64,000 nt of DNA, from the NCBI GenBank assembly GCA_017311185.1, contig JAESUZ010000443.1:372001-436000 (forward strand), written 5' to 3'. Below the pieces are notes generated by a model that saw only the letters and a list, made by a program, of their open reading frames with translations, made no database searches and was not told where the DNA came from. Every line of letters begins with the position of its first letter. Position 1 is the stretch's first letter. Shown piece after piece: positions 53,880-63,525 of this stretch. This stretch comes from Proteles cristata cristata. Taxonomy: Eukaryota; Chordata; Mammalia; Carnivora; Hyaenidae. The position numbers and the translations under genes were made by a program.

Positions 53880-54505
53880 TGTTATGCCCAGATCGCGATC
53901 TCCCCAAAATCCCAAGACCACCAAGGAGTCCGAGTCACGTGTGCAAAAGCAAAGGGCATTTATTCAGACTTAAGCTCGGGCTCCCAGACCTCACCAATGC
54001 AGTGGATCCGTGCTGAGAGCCCCGAGCAAAGGCAGAGTAGGGTTTTAAAGGGGTTTGTGACGGGGGAGTTACAGAAGTTGTGGCAGGGGAACAGTGATCC
54101 AATCATAATTATTCAACATTTTGACAGCGGGTTTAACCACACACGTTGTCTAGAGTATTCGTTACTTTTGGCGGGATCCAATTACAACATTTAGAGTACC
54201 TTTAAATTCAACCAATTACAGAGCGAGCCTCGGGTCTTGTTCGGCGACTAACAGGTTAACTTTAACATTAGGTAACAGGGTCCTATCTATAGTTTCTATC
54301 TATAGGCCTCTCCCTTAGTAATGTGGAGGTTGGTCACTGGCCTTTCCTGATTGGGTGTTGCAAGGGTGGTTTCTCCTGCCTTGGGCAATGTGTAACTGCC
54401 TGATAGTTTCGGGAAGCTGGAACTTAGGCCTTCTAGTTTAGAGGGGAAACTTAAAGCCTGTCATGGAGTCAGTTTGGTTTAGACATTTAGACTTATGTCC
54501 TTACA
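53880..54505 (-). mobile_element. Class I (gammaretrovirus-like) solo LTR, well preserved
   Basis: On the minus strand the element starts TGTAAGGACATAAGTC and ends ATCTGGGCATAACA. U3 is followed by a TATA-like TTTAAAA (plus coordinates 54043-54049), an R region with AGCACGGATCC...GGTCTGGGAGCCCGAGC, the polyadenylation signal AATAAA (53959-53964) and a U5 with CTTTTGCACACGTGACTCGG. The roughly 85-base TATA-to-poly(A) spacing is as in gammaretroviral LTRs. A perfect 4-bp target duplication, GTAT, lies at 53876-53879 and 54506-54509. No internal proviral sequence adjoins either end, so this is a solo LTR formed by LTR-LTR recombination. Many CpGs survive, which argues for a recent insertion. Confidence 0.85.
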
Positions 54506-54509
54506 GTAT

Positions 54510-56750
54510 GATTTGTCCAGGTTCACCCATTTGTGAGGAGCTATGTCTACAATGTAGGTCACAGGATACCCAGTTTGATGTGTTTTCTGCTGTGCTGTGC
54601 TGGTTAAGGAAAACACACTGTAAAGAAGATAAACTGTTGATACTGAGTGGGTGAGTTAAGGAGAACAGAAATTTTATTTTCACAGTGAATTAATTTGAGT
54701 TCCACTTAAATTTAAGGAGCTCACCTGGTAATTCATTTATAAATTTCTATCTACCTGACGGAACAAACAGCCAACAGAGAACTGAAAGATGGGCAAAATA
54801 CCATTTAAAACTGAATCATAAATGAAAATAAAGTATCTCTGAAATAAAAATGAAAGACAGGATAAGCTTTTTTAGCAAAATATTTTATTACCCTCTACAA
54901 CTTAAAACGTGTGCAAGCGTAAAGTGGGACCATAGATATAAGTGTAGACGTAAGCTCTGTGTGCTCACCACTTGGGCCCAGAGAGCATTTTGTGGGTAAA
55001 TTTAACCACTCAGGCCCTGGGGACATGAGAGACCTGTATCCCAATAAGGGGGAACGAGTGAACGCAGCTCTAAACTTTACCCACTTCCTAGTAACATACC
55101 CTGATGTGGGGAGAAGAGCACAAAAGGATCTAGTGTTAGATCATTGGAAACATTTCCATAGTGTAAGCACTTTGATATAATGGAATGTACTCTGCCTGAC
55201 CTGAATCTAAATTCCTACCCAGCAAGCCAATGACCTTGGGATCGCTACCAGGTTGAACACTTTATGTTTCTAAATGTAGGAACCTATTGCCATCAGAGAG
55301 ATTTTGCTGACTTGTACTCAATGACAGATCAGGCCTTAGTGAGTAATCAGTGGATTGAGAAAAAGAGAAATTAAAAAAAAAAAAGCATCGTTCTGACCGG
55401 CAGATCTGTTTTCTCCCTGTGTGAAGCACAAAACACATAAAACCATGGCTACTTCTAACAACTGAAAGAGTTTACAGAAAGCGAAAACTAATCCTCTCAT
55501 GTGGAATATAAGCTTGGACACACAGACATTTATAACCCTTTATCTCGACTGAAAAGTTTTCGGTGCTTTCAAATGGCTCTGGGTTGTCTGAGGCTGACCT
55601 GAGGCCTTGTTAGAAATTTAGCATCTCCTCCAGCATCACTACTGCTAGGGAGGGGAGCCCACACTGAGGCAGTGGGGGAGGCCCTGGGAACACTGCATGA
55701 ATATTTATAAAGGAAAATGTATTAATAGAGCTTACAGAACCTCTATCCCCAACGCTCCAAGAGACAAAAGAAATGTCCAAGGGAGATAGCTGACTAGAAT
55801 TTTTTAAGCTACTGATATTTTAAAATCTATTATTTTTAAATGGCACCTCTCCTCTCGGCATCTGAATGGGGAATTTCAAACACACACTGCCCATTCCCTG
55901 CCTTTATCAGCTGCCTTCCTAGGGACCCTGTTGGGAAACTTTCTTTTGAGTTTATCAGACCTGATTCTCTACAGAGAAGCCAGCAAAGCCGGTATGTTTC
56001 AGAAATGCATATGCTGTCATTAAAATAGCTGTCCGTTCTCCCAGAGTACCTCCCATAAAAGCATTTTAATTCTCTAACCAAAATGTAGTTCAGCCTTTAT
56101 TCCGCAAAGCCAATTTGTTTATGTTTCCAAGTTCAATCACAATCTATTTGTAAAACCTATTTAGAATCAGAGTCACATAGCCAGAAATGATCATGCTCTA
56201 ATTTCCTTATTAGAGAGATTCTTGTTGCAGCTGGTAGCTTGATTTGACTGCTCCCAGGGTCTGGAGCGACATGTTCTTAACCTCGTTTCCCGATTTTGTT
56301 CTTCATTCCTTTTGTTTTCTTCCCCCCAACAAATACAAATATCAGACTGAAGAGGAACAATTCCTAATGCTGTTGCTCAGACGGAGGTGAAATAAGAGAC
56401 TGCCACCTTTTTTTTTTACCTGTCAGGACATGAACAAGATTGGGTTATACATAATACCTGCAGGAGAGAAAGGAAGGGAATGTTCACAAAACAGCATGAC
56501 AAGAAAGATGCTTTAAGATTTGAGTAAAAGGTTGATTCTTCCAAAGGACTCGGAATGCCATTTTCTGGATAATTGAATCAGGATTAAAGCAGAAGCCTTT
56601 GCAGCATTTGAGAAATCTACTTTTTCTTGCAAAATTTTCTTTACAAAATAGGTGACTCAATCTTCTTGACATAGCAGGATACATCTTTTCAAGGTAATTT
56701 AACAGTTCTCTAACAATGCGGTGTCCTGAAGTGTCTCTGTGTCTGTATCA
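54510..56750. other. Unique repeat-poor sequence
   Basis: About 2.2 kb with no recognised interspersed repeat except poly-A at 55371-55384. Segment 55830-56310 includes CATTTTAATTCTCTAACC, CCAATTTGTTTATGTTTCC (forkhead-type) and TAATTTCCTTATTAGAG. Opposed 62- and 81-codon frames lie at 55836-56081 without domains. It could be conserved non-coding DNA. Confidence 0.35.
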
Positions 56751-56754
56751 GTTG

Positions 56755-56885
56755 GTGAAATCTTACTCATCCTTTAAAGTCTGGTTCAAATGTTATTTTG
56801 TGAAGCTTTCCCCAATGTCTCAATATTTTCTTAATGCAACCTAGTCATTTGTTATGTACAGTTTTACAGATTTCACTAGTCTAAG
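56755..56885 (+). repeat. L2 LINE, 3' region
   Basis: GAAATCTTACTCATCCTTTAAAGTCTGGTTCAAATGTTATTTTGTGAAGCTTTCCCCAATGTC matches the L2 TTCAGGTCTCAGCTCAAATGTCACC...GAGGCCTTCCCTGACC block. Confidence 0.65.
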
Positions 56886-57183
56886 CAAAGGATGCTATGA
56901 AAATTCCAGAGACGTTCCCATCTTGCTTGTAATGGTGGTTAAAGTAATGTCATATCACAAGGTGCACCTTGTAACAGATTATCAATGGCCCAGAGACCTT
57001 ACTTCCCTTCCATGTCTCTCAAATTAAACTAGCCCGAGAAACAACACGGTCTACTAATAAGTGTCAAATAAATATGCGAAACTTGTCACTCAGCGCTAAG
57101 CTTATTTCCCAAGAGTCTGGGGGTGCAGAGAATCAGGCAAAATGACATGTGCCAGATCTTTGAATTGGACAATTCAGCCGGTA

Positions 57184-57876
57184 ATACAAATATTAGTCAG
57201 CCAAAAAAAGATGAGATCTTATCATTTGCGACAAAATGGATGAAACTAGAGGGCACTATGTTAAGTGAAATAAGTCGAACAAAGAAAGAAGGTTAACATG
57301 TGATTATATTTATATGTGGAATAAAAAAATAAATAAAACAAGGGCGCCTGGGTGGCTTAGTCGGTTGAGTGTACGACTTTCGATCAGGTCATGATCTCAC
57401 AGTTCGTGGGTTCGAGCCCCGCGTCGGGCTCTGTGCTGACTGCCAGCTCAGAGCCTGGAGTCTGTTTCAGAGTCTGTGACTCCCTCTCTCTCTGACCCTC
57501 CCCTGCTCATGCCGTCTCTCTCTCTCTCCTAGAAATTAAAAAAAAATTAAATTTAAAAAAATAAAACAGATGAGTAAATAAACAAAAAACAGAACAGACC
57601 TATAAATACAGACAAGGAACTGATGGATGCCAGAGAGGAAAGGTTTGGGGGGTTGGAAAAAATGAGTGAAAGAAAGTGGGAGACACAGATTTCCACATTC
57701 TGAATAAGTCCCAGAAATAGAAGGCACAGGAATACAGGCAATGATATTGTAGTAGTGTGGAGGGGACAGATGGTGGCTACACTTGGGGTGAGCACAGCAT
57801 TGTACAGAGTTGTTGAACCACTATGTTGTACCCCTGAAACCAATGTAACATTGTGTGTCAACTTTAAAAAAAAAAA
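57184..57876 (+). mobile_element. L1 3' end (ORF2 terminus and 3' UTR), split by a SINE
   Basis: TATTAGTCAGCCAAAAAAAGATGAGATCTTATCATTTGCGACAAAATGGATGAAACTAGAGGGC and AAGTGAAATAAGTCGAACAAAGAAAG mark the end of ORF2. After the SINE come AACAGACCTATAAATACAG, GGATGCCAGAGAGGAAAGG, AATGATATTGTAG, GTTGTTGAACCACTATGTTGTACCCCTGAAACCAATGTAACATTGTGTGTCAAC and a poly-A tail. Confidence 0.85.
57341..57558 (+). mobile_element. Young feline CAN SINE, CTGACTGCC subfamily, inside an L1
   Basis: AGGGCGCCTGGGTGGCTTAGTC head, CGACTTTCGATCAGGTCATG, intact B box GGTTCGAGCCC, CTGTGCTGACTGCCAGCTC, CTGACCCTCCCCTGCTCATG and CTCCTAGAAATTAAA. An A-rich duplication, AAATAAAACA, lies at 57331-57340 and 57559-57568. Confidence 0.96.
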
Positions 57877-58024
57877 GGATGCATACTCGCTAATTGCTCA
57901 CCTAATATTCATTCATTCCTCCCTTTTTTCTTACCAACTGAACATTGAATTTATGTTTCTCTAAACCTTGAGTTTATTCAAGGTGTATGTGTCCAATTTA
58001 AAACAACTTTCCAGACTCCCAGCA

Positions 58025-58656
58025 ATTAGCAATGGCCATATGATCCAGTTGTGGTAAAGAAGATTAAAGAAGAATTCCCTGAGTACAACTCACAGGAACT
58101 TTTCAGAGGCAGTTTCAGCTGGTGTGCTCCTGGCCCTTTAACTTTGGTTTTCTTTCCCCCTTCTTCTTTTTTATTTTATTTTATGTTATTTTTAAAATTT
58201 GTTAATGTTTATTATTTATTTTTCAGAGAGAGAGACAGAGACAGAGTGTGAGCCGAGGAGGGGCAGAGAGAGAGGGAGACACAGAATCTGAAGCAGGCTC
58301 CAGGCTCTGAGCTGTCGGCACAGAGCCCAATACAGGGCTCGAACCCATGAACCACGAGATCATAACCAGAGCAGAAGTCAGATGCTTAACCGACTGAGCC
58401 ACCCAGGCGCCCCCTTCTTCTTGCTTAAGAACTAGAGTTAGTGTCCAGAAATACAGCAGCCATTATATGATGTTAAGGATGATGAAACAGTAAGCTTTCA
58501 AGAATCCGGACACTTGATGAAGTTGCTGGTTCATGTTATTCTTGGAAGCCAGCTCGGATCTGCTCTGACAGGAGATAGTAAACTCCTCTTCCTGTTTAAG
58601 TGACCGTTTGTTAGGCTTCATTACTTGCAGGTGGAAACAATCTTGATGGATATCAC
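58025..58656 (+). mobile_element. MLT1-like LTR (ERVL-MaLR), split by a SINE
   Basis: GGCCATATGATCCAGTTGTGG..., then after the SINE CTTCTTCTTGC, GTGTCCAGAAATACAGCAGCCATTATATGATG, ACACTTGATGAAGTTGC, GTTAGGCTTCATTACTTGCAGGTGGAAACAATCTTGATGGATATC follow an old MaLR LTR (MLT1J-like) in plus orientation. Confidence 0.6.
58169..58412 (-). mobile_element. CAN SINE inside an MLT1-like LTR
   Basis: T-rich tail with TTTTATTTTATTTTATG, GTTAATGTTTATTATTTATT, GAAGCAGGCTCCAGGCTCTGAGC, TGTCGGCACAGAGCCC and CCGACTGAGCCACCCAGGCG. A 13-bp duplication, CCCCCTTCTTCTT, lies at 58156-58168 and 58410-58422, overlapping the SINE's terminal C run. Confidence 0.95.
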
Positions 58657-58657
58657 T

Positions 58658-58891
58658 TTTTTTTTTTTTAATGTTTATTTATATTGAGAGAGAGAGTGTG
58701 TGTGTGAGTGGGGGTGTTAATGGGGGAGGAGCCGATGTGGGGGTGGGGTGCGGCAGAAAGAGAATCCCAAGGAAGCTCCACACTGTCAGCGCAGAGCCCA
58801 ATGCAGGGCTCAAACCCCCAAACCATGAGAACATGACATGAGTTGAAATCAAGAGTCAGATTCTTACCCAGCTGAGCCACTCAGGTGCCTC
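58658..58891 (-). mobile_element. CAN SINE with a G-rich body
   Basis: Poly-T, AATGTTTATTTATATTGAGA, a G-rich body (58708-58750), CCAAGGAAGCTCCACACTGTC, CATGAGAACATGACATGAG and AGCTGAGCCACTCAGGTGCC give a diverged feline SINE complement. Flanks share an imperfect GATATCACTT / GATATGTACTT. Confidence 0.92.
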
Positions 58892-59970
58892 CAGATATGT
58901 ACTTCTTAACCAACGGAGAGGCCCAGAGTAAACTTGCCTGGGACTTGTCCAAACACACAACTCCTACACCTCTAATGTCAGTTGCCCCCACCATCTCCCC
59001 TTACGATAATGCTTTACAGCCATTTCAGAAAACCTGGCAACCCACATCAATGAAATTCCCAGAGATTATCAAGCCCTCTTCTTTTTAGCCAATTTTAGGA
59101 TTGCCAAATAAAATATTTCTACTTGCTAAATCTAGCAACCCTACCATTTTTTGGGAAAGCCGTTTAAAATGTTTTACATGCTTTCCAAATATCTTGAACA
59201 TTTTGTAATCTTAATATTTTCTGCATGTTTCTGTGATTATTACATTCTGCTTTCTATACAATGCTCTTTATTAGTGTTTACTCATGTGTTTCGTCTATAT
59301 TCAATGGTTCCAGTATTCTAAGCGTATGTTTCTATGTGGTTGAAAACACACACACACACAAGAGGCACACACAGGAAGCATGCCTCTTGCCAGCTGGCAA
59401 TGTTTTCCTGCTAGAATGGCCACCTATGGTACCTTGACCCCATCTGTCCAACTTACTCTTTCACACCTGCTCTTAACATTACTCTGTTAGGATTTTGTCT
59501 AATATAAAAGTAAACAACTCTAAATAATGATTTAAAGGACAAATCTATTAATAAAAATGATGGACTTTGTGGTATTTATTTTGACTACTTGCATAAATGT
59601 TTCTGGCCTCCTGATTCTTGATTGTTTGGTTGTAATACCTGTATATTCAAAGGATCTCTCAATAAGAAAGGTGCTGCTATGTAATATTGTCTCTTGAAAC
59701 ACTTGTCCATTCCATGTGTGTATACATGCATGGGCATCCCTATATACGCAGGCTCACATGCACGTGTGCACACACATATTTAGTCGTCATTTGAGAGGTT
59801 TTATGCCCTGAAAGTCTATTTATCTGAACATCATTAGCACTAGTGTTTAAGTTCCTAGATGGCCTAGATGACAGCAAATAATGTTATTGAATTCACTTGA
59901 CACCCAGCATTACTCATCAGCTGGGCTTAATCAGTGCTCTCTGTTGGTGTTAATTCTCTATATATTCTTG
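58892..59970. other. Unassigned AT-rich sequence
   Basis: A short (AC)n lies at 59345-59361. No recognised repeat or exon otherwise. Confidence 0.4.
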
Positions 59971-59974
59971 CTAC

Positions 59975-60122
59975 CCAAGCAAGGACTGGCAGCATAAGCA
60001 TAGCCAGGGAGCTTAGGGGAAATGTAGAATCAAAAACTCTTCCCCAGACCTACCGAATCAAAATCCACCTTTTAAACAAGACTCCAGATGAGTCCTGTGC
60101 ACATAGAAGTATGAGAAGCACT
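59975..60122 (+). repeat. MER20/MER5-like hAT MITE, first of two adjacent copies
   Basis: GGACTGGCAGCATAAGCATAGCCAGGGAGCTTAGGGGAAATGTAGAATC...CCCCAGACCTACCGAATCAAAATCCACC...GAGAAGCACTG matches the GGACCAGCAGCATCAGCATCACCTGG...CTGAATCAGAATC...GAGAACCACTG consensus. Confidence 0.7.
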
Positions 60123-60131
60123 GATACAGTG

Positions 60132-60327
60132 CAGGGGTTCTCAGAACTTAGTGCACTGGAGTCCCCTGGAGGGTTCACTGAAATATAGGTTTCTGGGCCC
60201 TGCTTCCAGAATTTCAGACTCAGTAGTTTTGGGTGGAATCTGAGAATCTGCATTTCTAACAAGTTCTCAGATGTGCCAGTACTGCTGGTGTTTGGAGACC
60301 AAGACCAAGTCTTTTTGAGAACCACTG
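60132..60327 (-). repeat. hAT-Charlie MITE with both terminal inverted repeats
   Basis: CAGGGGTTCTCAGAAC at the left and TTTTTGAGAACCACTG at the right are complementary hAT-type ends (CAGTGGTTCTCA). The core carries CTTCCAGAATTTCAGACTCAGTAG...ATCTGCATTTCTAACAAGTTCTCAG, the complement of the neighbouring element type, so the orientation is opposite. No 8-bp duplication is preserved. Confidence 0.75.
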
Positions 60328-60364
60328 CTGTAAAGGAAGCTAACAGGGAAAGTTGTTAAAATGC

Positions 60365-60500
60365 AATGGCTTAATAACCAGAAAGCCTGCATTTTAGCTT
60401 TTATGCTTCAAGTATCTAGCTGTGTGACCTTGAGAAGGTTGTTTTCCTCTCTCTTTTTCTCATTGGTAAATAAGATGATTTGAGGATCAGCTCAAGCACA
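60365..60500 (+). repeat. MIR SINE
   Basis: GCTTAATAACCAGAAAGCCTGC and AGTATCTAGCTGTGTGACCTTGAGAAGGTTG...TTCTCATTGGTAAATAAGATGATTTGAGG follow the MIR 5' half and core. Confidence 0.65.
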
Positions 60501-60539
60501 GAACTTATCTTCTTGGCATCTGTTTACATGGCTGGTCTC

Positions 60540-60655
60540 CCCTGTACACTGTCAGCTCCTTGAAACCGGGAACCACATTTTAATTATTGTTTTATCCCCA
60601 GCGAGACCATAGAAGTCTCTCAGCTGAATGAGTGAATAAATGAGCAAATAAAGAA
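60540..60655 (+). repeat. L2 LINE, extreme 3' end
   Basis: CCTGTACACTGTCAGCTCCTTGAAACCGGGAACCACATTTTAATTATTGTTTTATCCCCAGCG...AATGAGTGAATAAATGAG matches the L2 terminus (GTAAGCTCCTTGAGGGCAGGGAC...TATCCCCAGC...AATGAATGAA). Confidence 0.7.
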
Positions 60656-60841
60656 ATGAATTCAAGATATGAAGTACAAGTTGTGAAAGCATTTTTAAAA
60701 TGAAAGATATGTGGTATCTAGTTCTTTAAGATTGTTGAGTAAACTACCATAATTTCAAGGACACTAATGGTAACAATAATAGCAGCAACAACTGACATGC
60801 CTATGGTGATAATATTGCACTAGATGCAAAAACTAATAATT

Positions 60842-61042
60842 TTTTAAAATTTATTTTGAGAGAAACAGAGACAGTGCAAGCAGGGGAGGGGCAGAGAGAG
60901 AGGAAGAGAGAGAATCCCAAGCAGGCTTCACACTGTCAGCGCAGAGCCCGATGAGGGGCTCAAACCCACAAAACCATGAGATCATAACCTGAGCCAAAAC
61001 CAAGAGTGGTATGTTTAACCAACTGAGCCACCCAGGCACCCC
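60842..61042 (-). mobile_element. CAN SINE
   Basis: TTTAAAATTTATTTTGAGAG, CAAGCAGGGGAGGGGCAGAG, CCCAAGCAGGCTTCACACTG, CCATGAGATCATAACCTGAGCC and ACTGAGCCACCCAGGCACC. Duplications CAAAAACTAATAATT (60827-60841) and ACAAAACCTAATAATT (61043-61058) correspond with minor differences. Confidence 0.95.
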
Positions 61043-61058
61043 ACAAAACCTAATAATT

Positions 61059-62955
61059 GAGGAAGAAGACAGATACAAGATACTGAATCCAGTACGCATG
61101 AGGCCGTAAGACACCAGGAGTTGTGATGTCATATGCCTAGGGAGATGAGGACTGGAGCAATCACACCAGACTCAAGAACAACCAAAAATGCTAGCAAATT
61201 CATAGACAACATCTACTTTAAGGGTGGTACTACTGCTTGGGTGAGTCAGAGGATTTCTGGGAAAAGAACTCTGCAATTTCATGCTTTGCGATTTAGCTTT
61301 CCTTGTGAGAGCGTTGCAAGGGTGAGCGGTAATGGGAGCGGCAAGTCGAATTTATGTTTCCCTGCATCCCAGTTCTTTGTATGTCCTCAAAGCTCCAAGC
61401 CAGGTCTATGCCCCAATTCTCATTCCCAGTTCCTGATTAACTGCCAGGGGCTCAACCTGGCTTAGAATCCTTCAGTTCCCAGTAATCCAGGTGCGTGAGC
61501 TGTGACACCAGGAAAGTTTCCAACTTCTTTGTTACCTTAGAAACTGTTAAGGTTTCCCTGTAGGCCAGAGCCTTACCATGCCTCATTGCAACAAAAGCAA
61601 GAAGCAAATGTTTCTGCCTGTGCCAAGAGAATAACGCTCATAGAAAGAAAGATTGGATCAACAGCTCTATATGTACGAAGAGCAGTTGAATGTGATCAGG
61701 GACCAGCATATCATTTTATTAAGAGATGGTAGATGCCCTTGGTACTTGAGAACTCAAATTTTTTTCCTCAAGAAGTTTTCATTTTCCTCTGCTGTGCACA
61801 TCTGTCACCTACTTGCTTGCATCGATTTTTTTTTTAAAGAAAAAAAATGCGACATGCAACTCGTCTACGATGTGGCGGGATTTAATTAATGTTTGGGAAG
61901 TATTCTGAGTTTCTTTGATGAAAGATGTTGGCTGCCACTCGTGTTCTTACTACACAATTTTCCTGGTGGTTGTTAAGGTTTTAAAGTGAAATAAAAATTC
62001 AATTGGATCTGAAACACTGCTGATGGGTGAGTTTTTATTCAATAAGTTAAAGAAAATAGCACATTAGAATCACCTAAGCACACGAGTGTATCTGTAACGT
62101 TGCTAAACTATAACCCAATATATCTGCAAAAGGAAGAAAAAAAAAAGGTAACGAAGCCCAGAAAGTAAGTATTAGCTTTCTACCAACAGACGATTATAAT
62201 GGCACTGTGGGTTCCAGAAAGATATACCAATACAATTGCCAGAAGTCAGTATCTGGTGTGTTAGGGAAGTTACATGGGAAAGCTGAATATGGCCACTATT
62301 TGAATATGCATTTGAGATCAGCAAGGAGCAGAACATTTAAACAGAGCCAAATGTGGGTCTAACAGACTTCAACATCCATGTATTTGTGTATGCAAATTAG
62401 TTCAAACATTTGATAGGCTTCAAATTATTGTGGATGGCTTTTCCTTCTCTCTGATGACATGGAAATACCACACCCTCCAGGCCCTCACACTTCCCTGAGT
62501 GCCGCTTTGGCTCCCTTATTGGAAGCACAATCCCAACAAGTTGGGCTAGCTAGTTGCTGAGCCCACGGCTTCTTCCCAGCCAGAAATTAGATAAGAGAGT
62601 GGGGCTGCTACTGAAGGAGCCCTGGTATTACCGAAGAGTGACATAGAAGTGCTCATCAAAGATGTCATTCAGCAGTCAATTCAGGCTCGGTGCTCATTGT
62701 CTTCGATATCTGTCCAGGATGGTTAGATGGCTGGCCTGTCAGTCAGCAATTCGGTAACTCCTTATTATCTGCCTGTGTCCTGTGTGTGGCACTGTCCTGT
62801 CATTCCAATGAAAATCCCATCTTCCTGGATTTATGTCCTGTTGACAAACCTGCTGGGCAGGACCCATCCCACCACAGCATAGCATAGGTGGTGCATGGTC
62901 TGAATCCTCCTGGCCACTGAGAGCCATTGCTGAACAGCCATTTTTCAAGGATCTA
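61059..62955. other. Unassigned unique sequence
   Basis: About 1.9 kb with no firmly recognised repeat, exon or RNA. A 110-codon plus-strand frame at 61133-61465 starts without ATG and has no domain. Poly-A/T runs lie at 61827-61849 and 62137-62147. Confidence 0.4.
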
Positions 62956-62959
62956 CTGG

Positions 62960-63175
62960 GTCTGGGTCTGAGCCCTAGAGTTCAGCACACTGAACTGGGT
63001 TCAAATCCTCCTCTCCTACCTGACTGCACGTTAAGTCAGTTACTCATTTTGACCAGTTATTCATTCTTCCCAAGTCTCAGTTTCCTCATCTGTAACATGT
63101 GCATTATCATGGGACCTAATTCAGCATGAGACAACATAGGAGAGGACGCAGCACATTTACAAAGGTTGATATAGG
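62960..63175 (+). repeat. MIR SINE
   Basis: CTGAACTGGGTTCAAATCCTCCTCTCCTACCTGACTG, CAAGTCTCAGTTTCCTCATCTGTAACATG and GAGAGGACGCAGCACATTTAC follow MIR in plus orientation, with an insertion in the middle. Confidence 0.75.
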
Positions 63176-63334
63176 ACACACTTAGAACTAAAAGGGGCTT
63201 TGATAGTCAAGTTGTCCTCATACCTCATTTTTAAAATGAGTTCCAGAGAGAGAAGTGCTACAAATATTGGCAGAATAGGAAATTTGATGAAAGAAAAGAA
63301 AAACAATTGCATATCCAGTTTGTACCAGAAACCT

Positions 63335-63525
63335 CACATCTACTATCATTACTCATCCTCAAAAAGTTCTCTGAGGTGTTATCATTTTTTTTTTATGGAA
63401 GAGAAAAGCTCAGAGAGGTTCAGTGAAGTGGTCAAAGGCCACACAGCAGGTGCATACTGGAGCTGAAAGGCAAACCCAGTGCACTTGAGTCCAAAGTCCA
63501 TGTCCATGCCTCTCTATTGCTCTGT
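63335..63525 (-). repeat. MIR SINE
   Basis: CTACTATCATTACTCATCCTC...TCTCTGAGGTGTTATC, GAAGAGAAAAGCTCAGAGAGGTTCAGTGAAGTGGTCAAAGGCCACACAGCAGG and GAGCTGAAAGGCAAACCCAGTGC...CCTCTCTATTGCTCTG are the MIR complement. Confidence 0.8.

Noticed and set aside
53757..54194. Open frame of 145 codons, plus strand
   Set aside because: It runs antisense through the solo LTR and starts in an LTR-like repeat, so it is not a host gene.
8354..58891. tRNA-Lys-like heads with A and B boxes as tRNA genes
   Set aside because: They are the heads of CAN SINEs, with SINE bodies, A tails and target duplications; none has a free-standing cloverleaf end.
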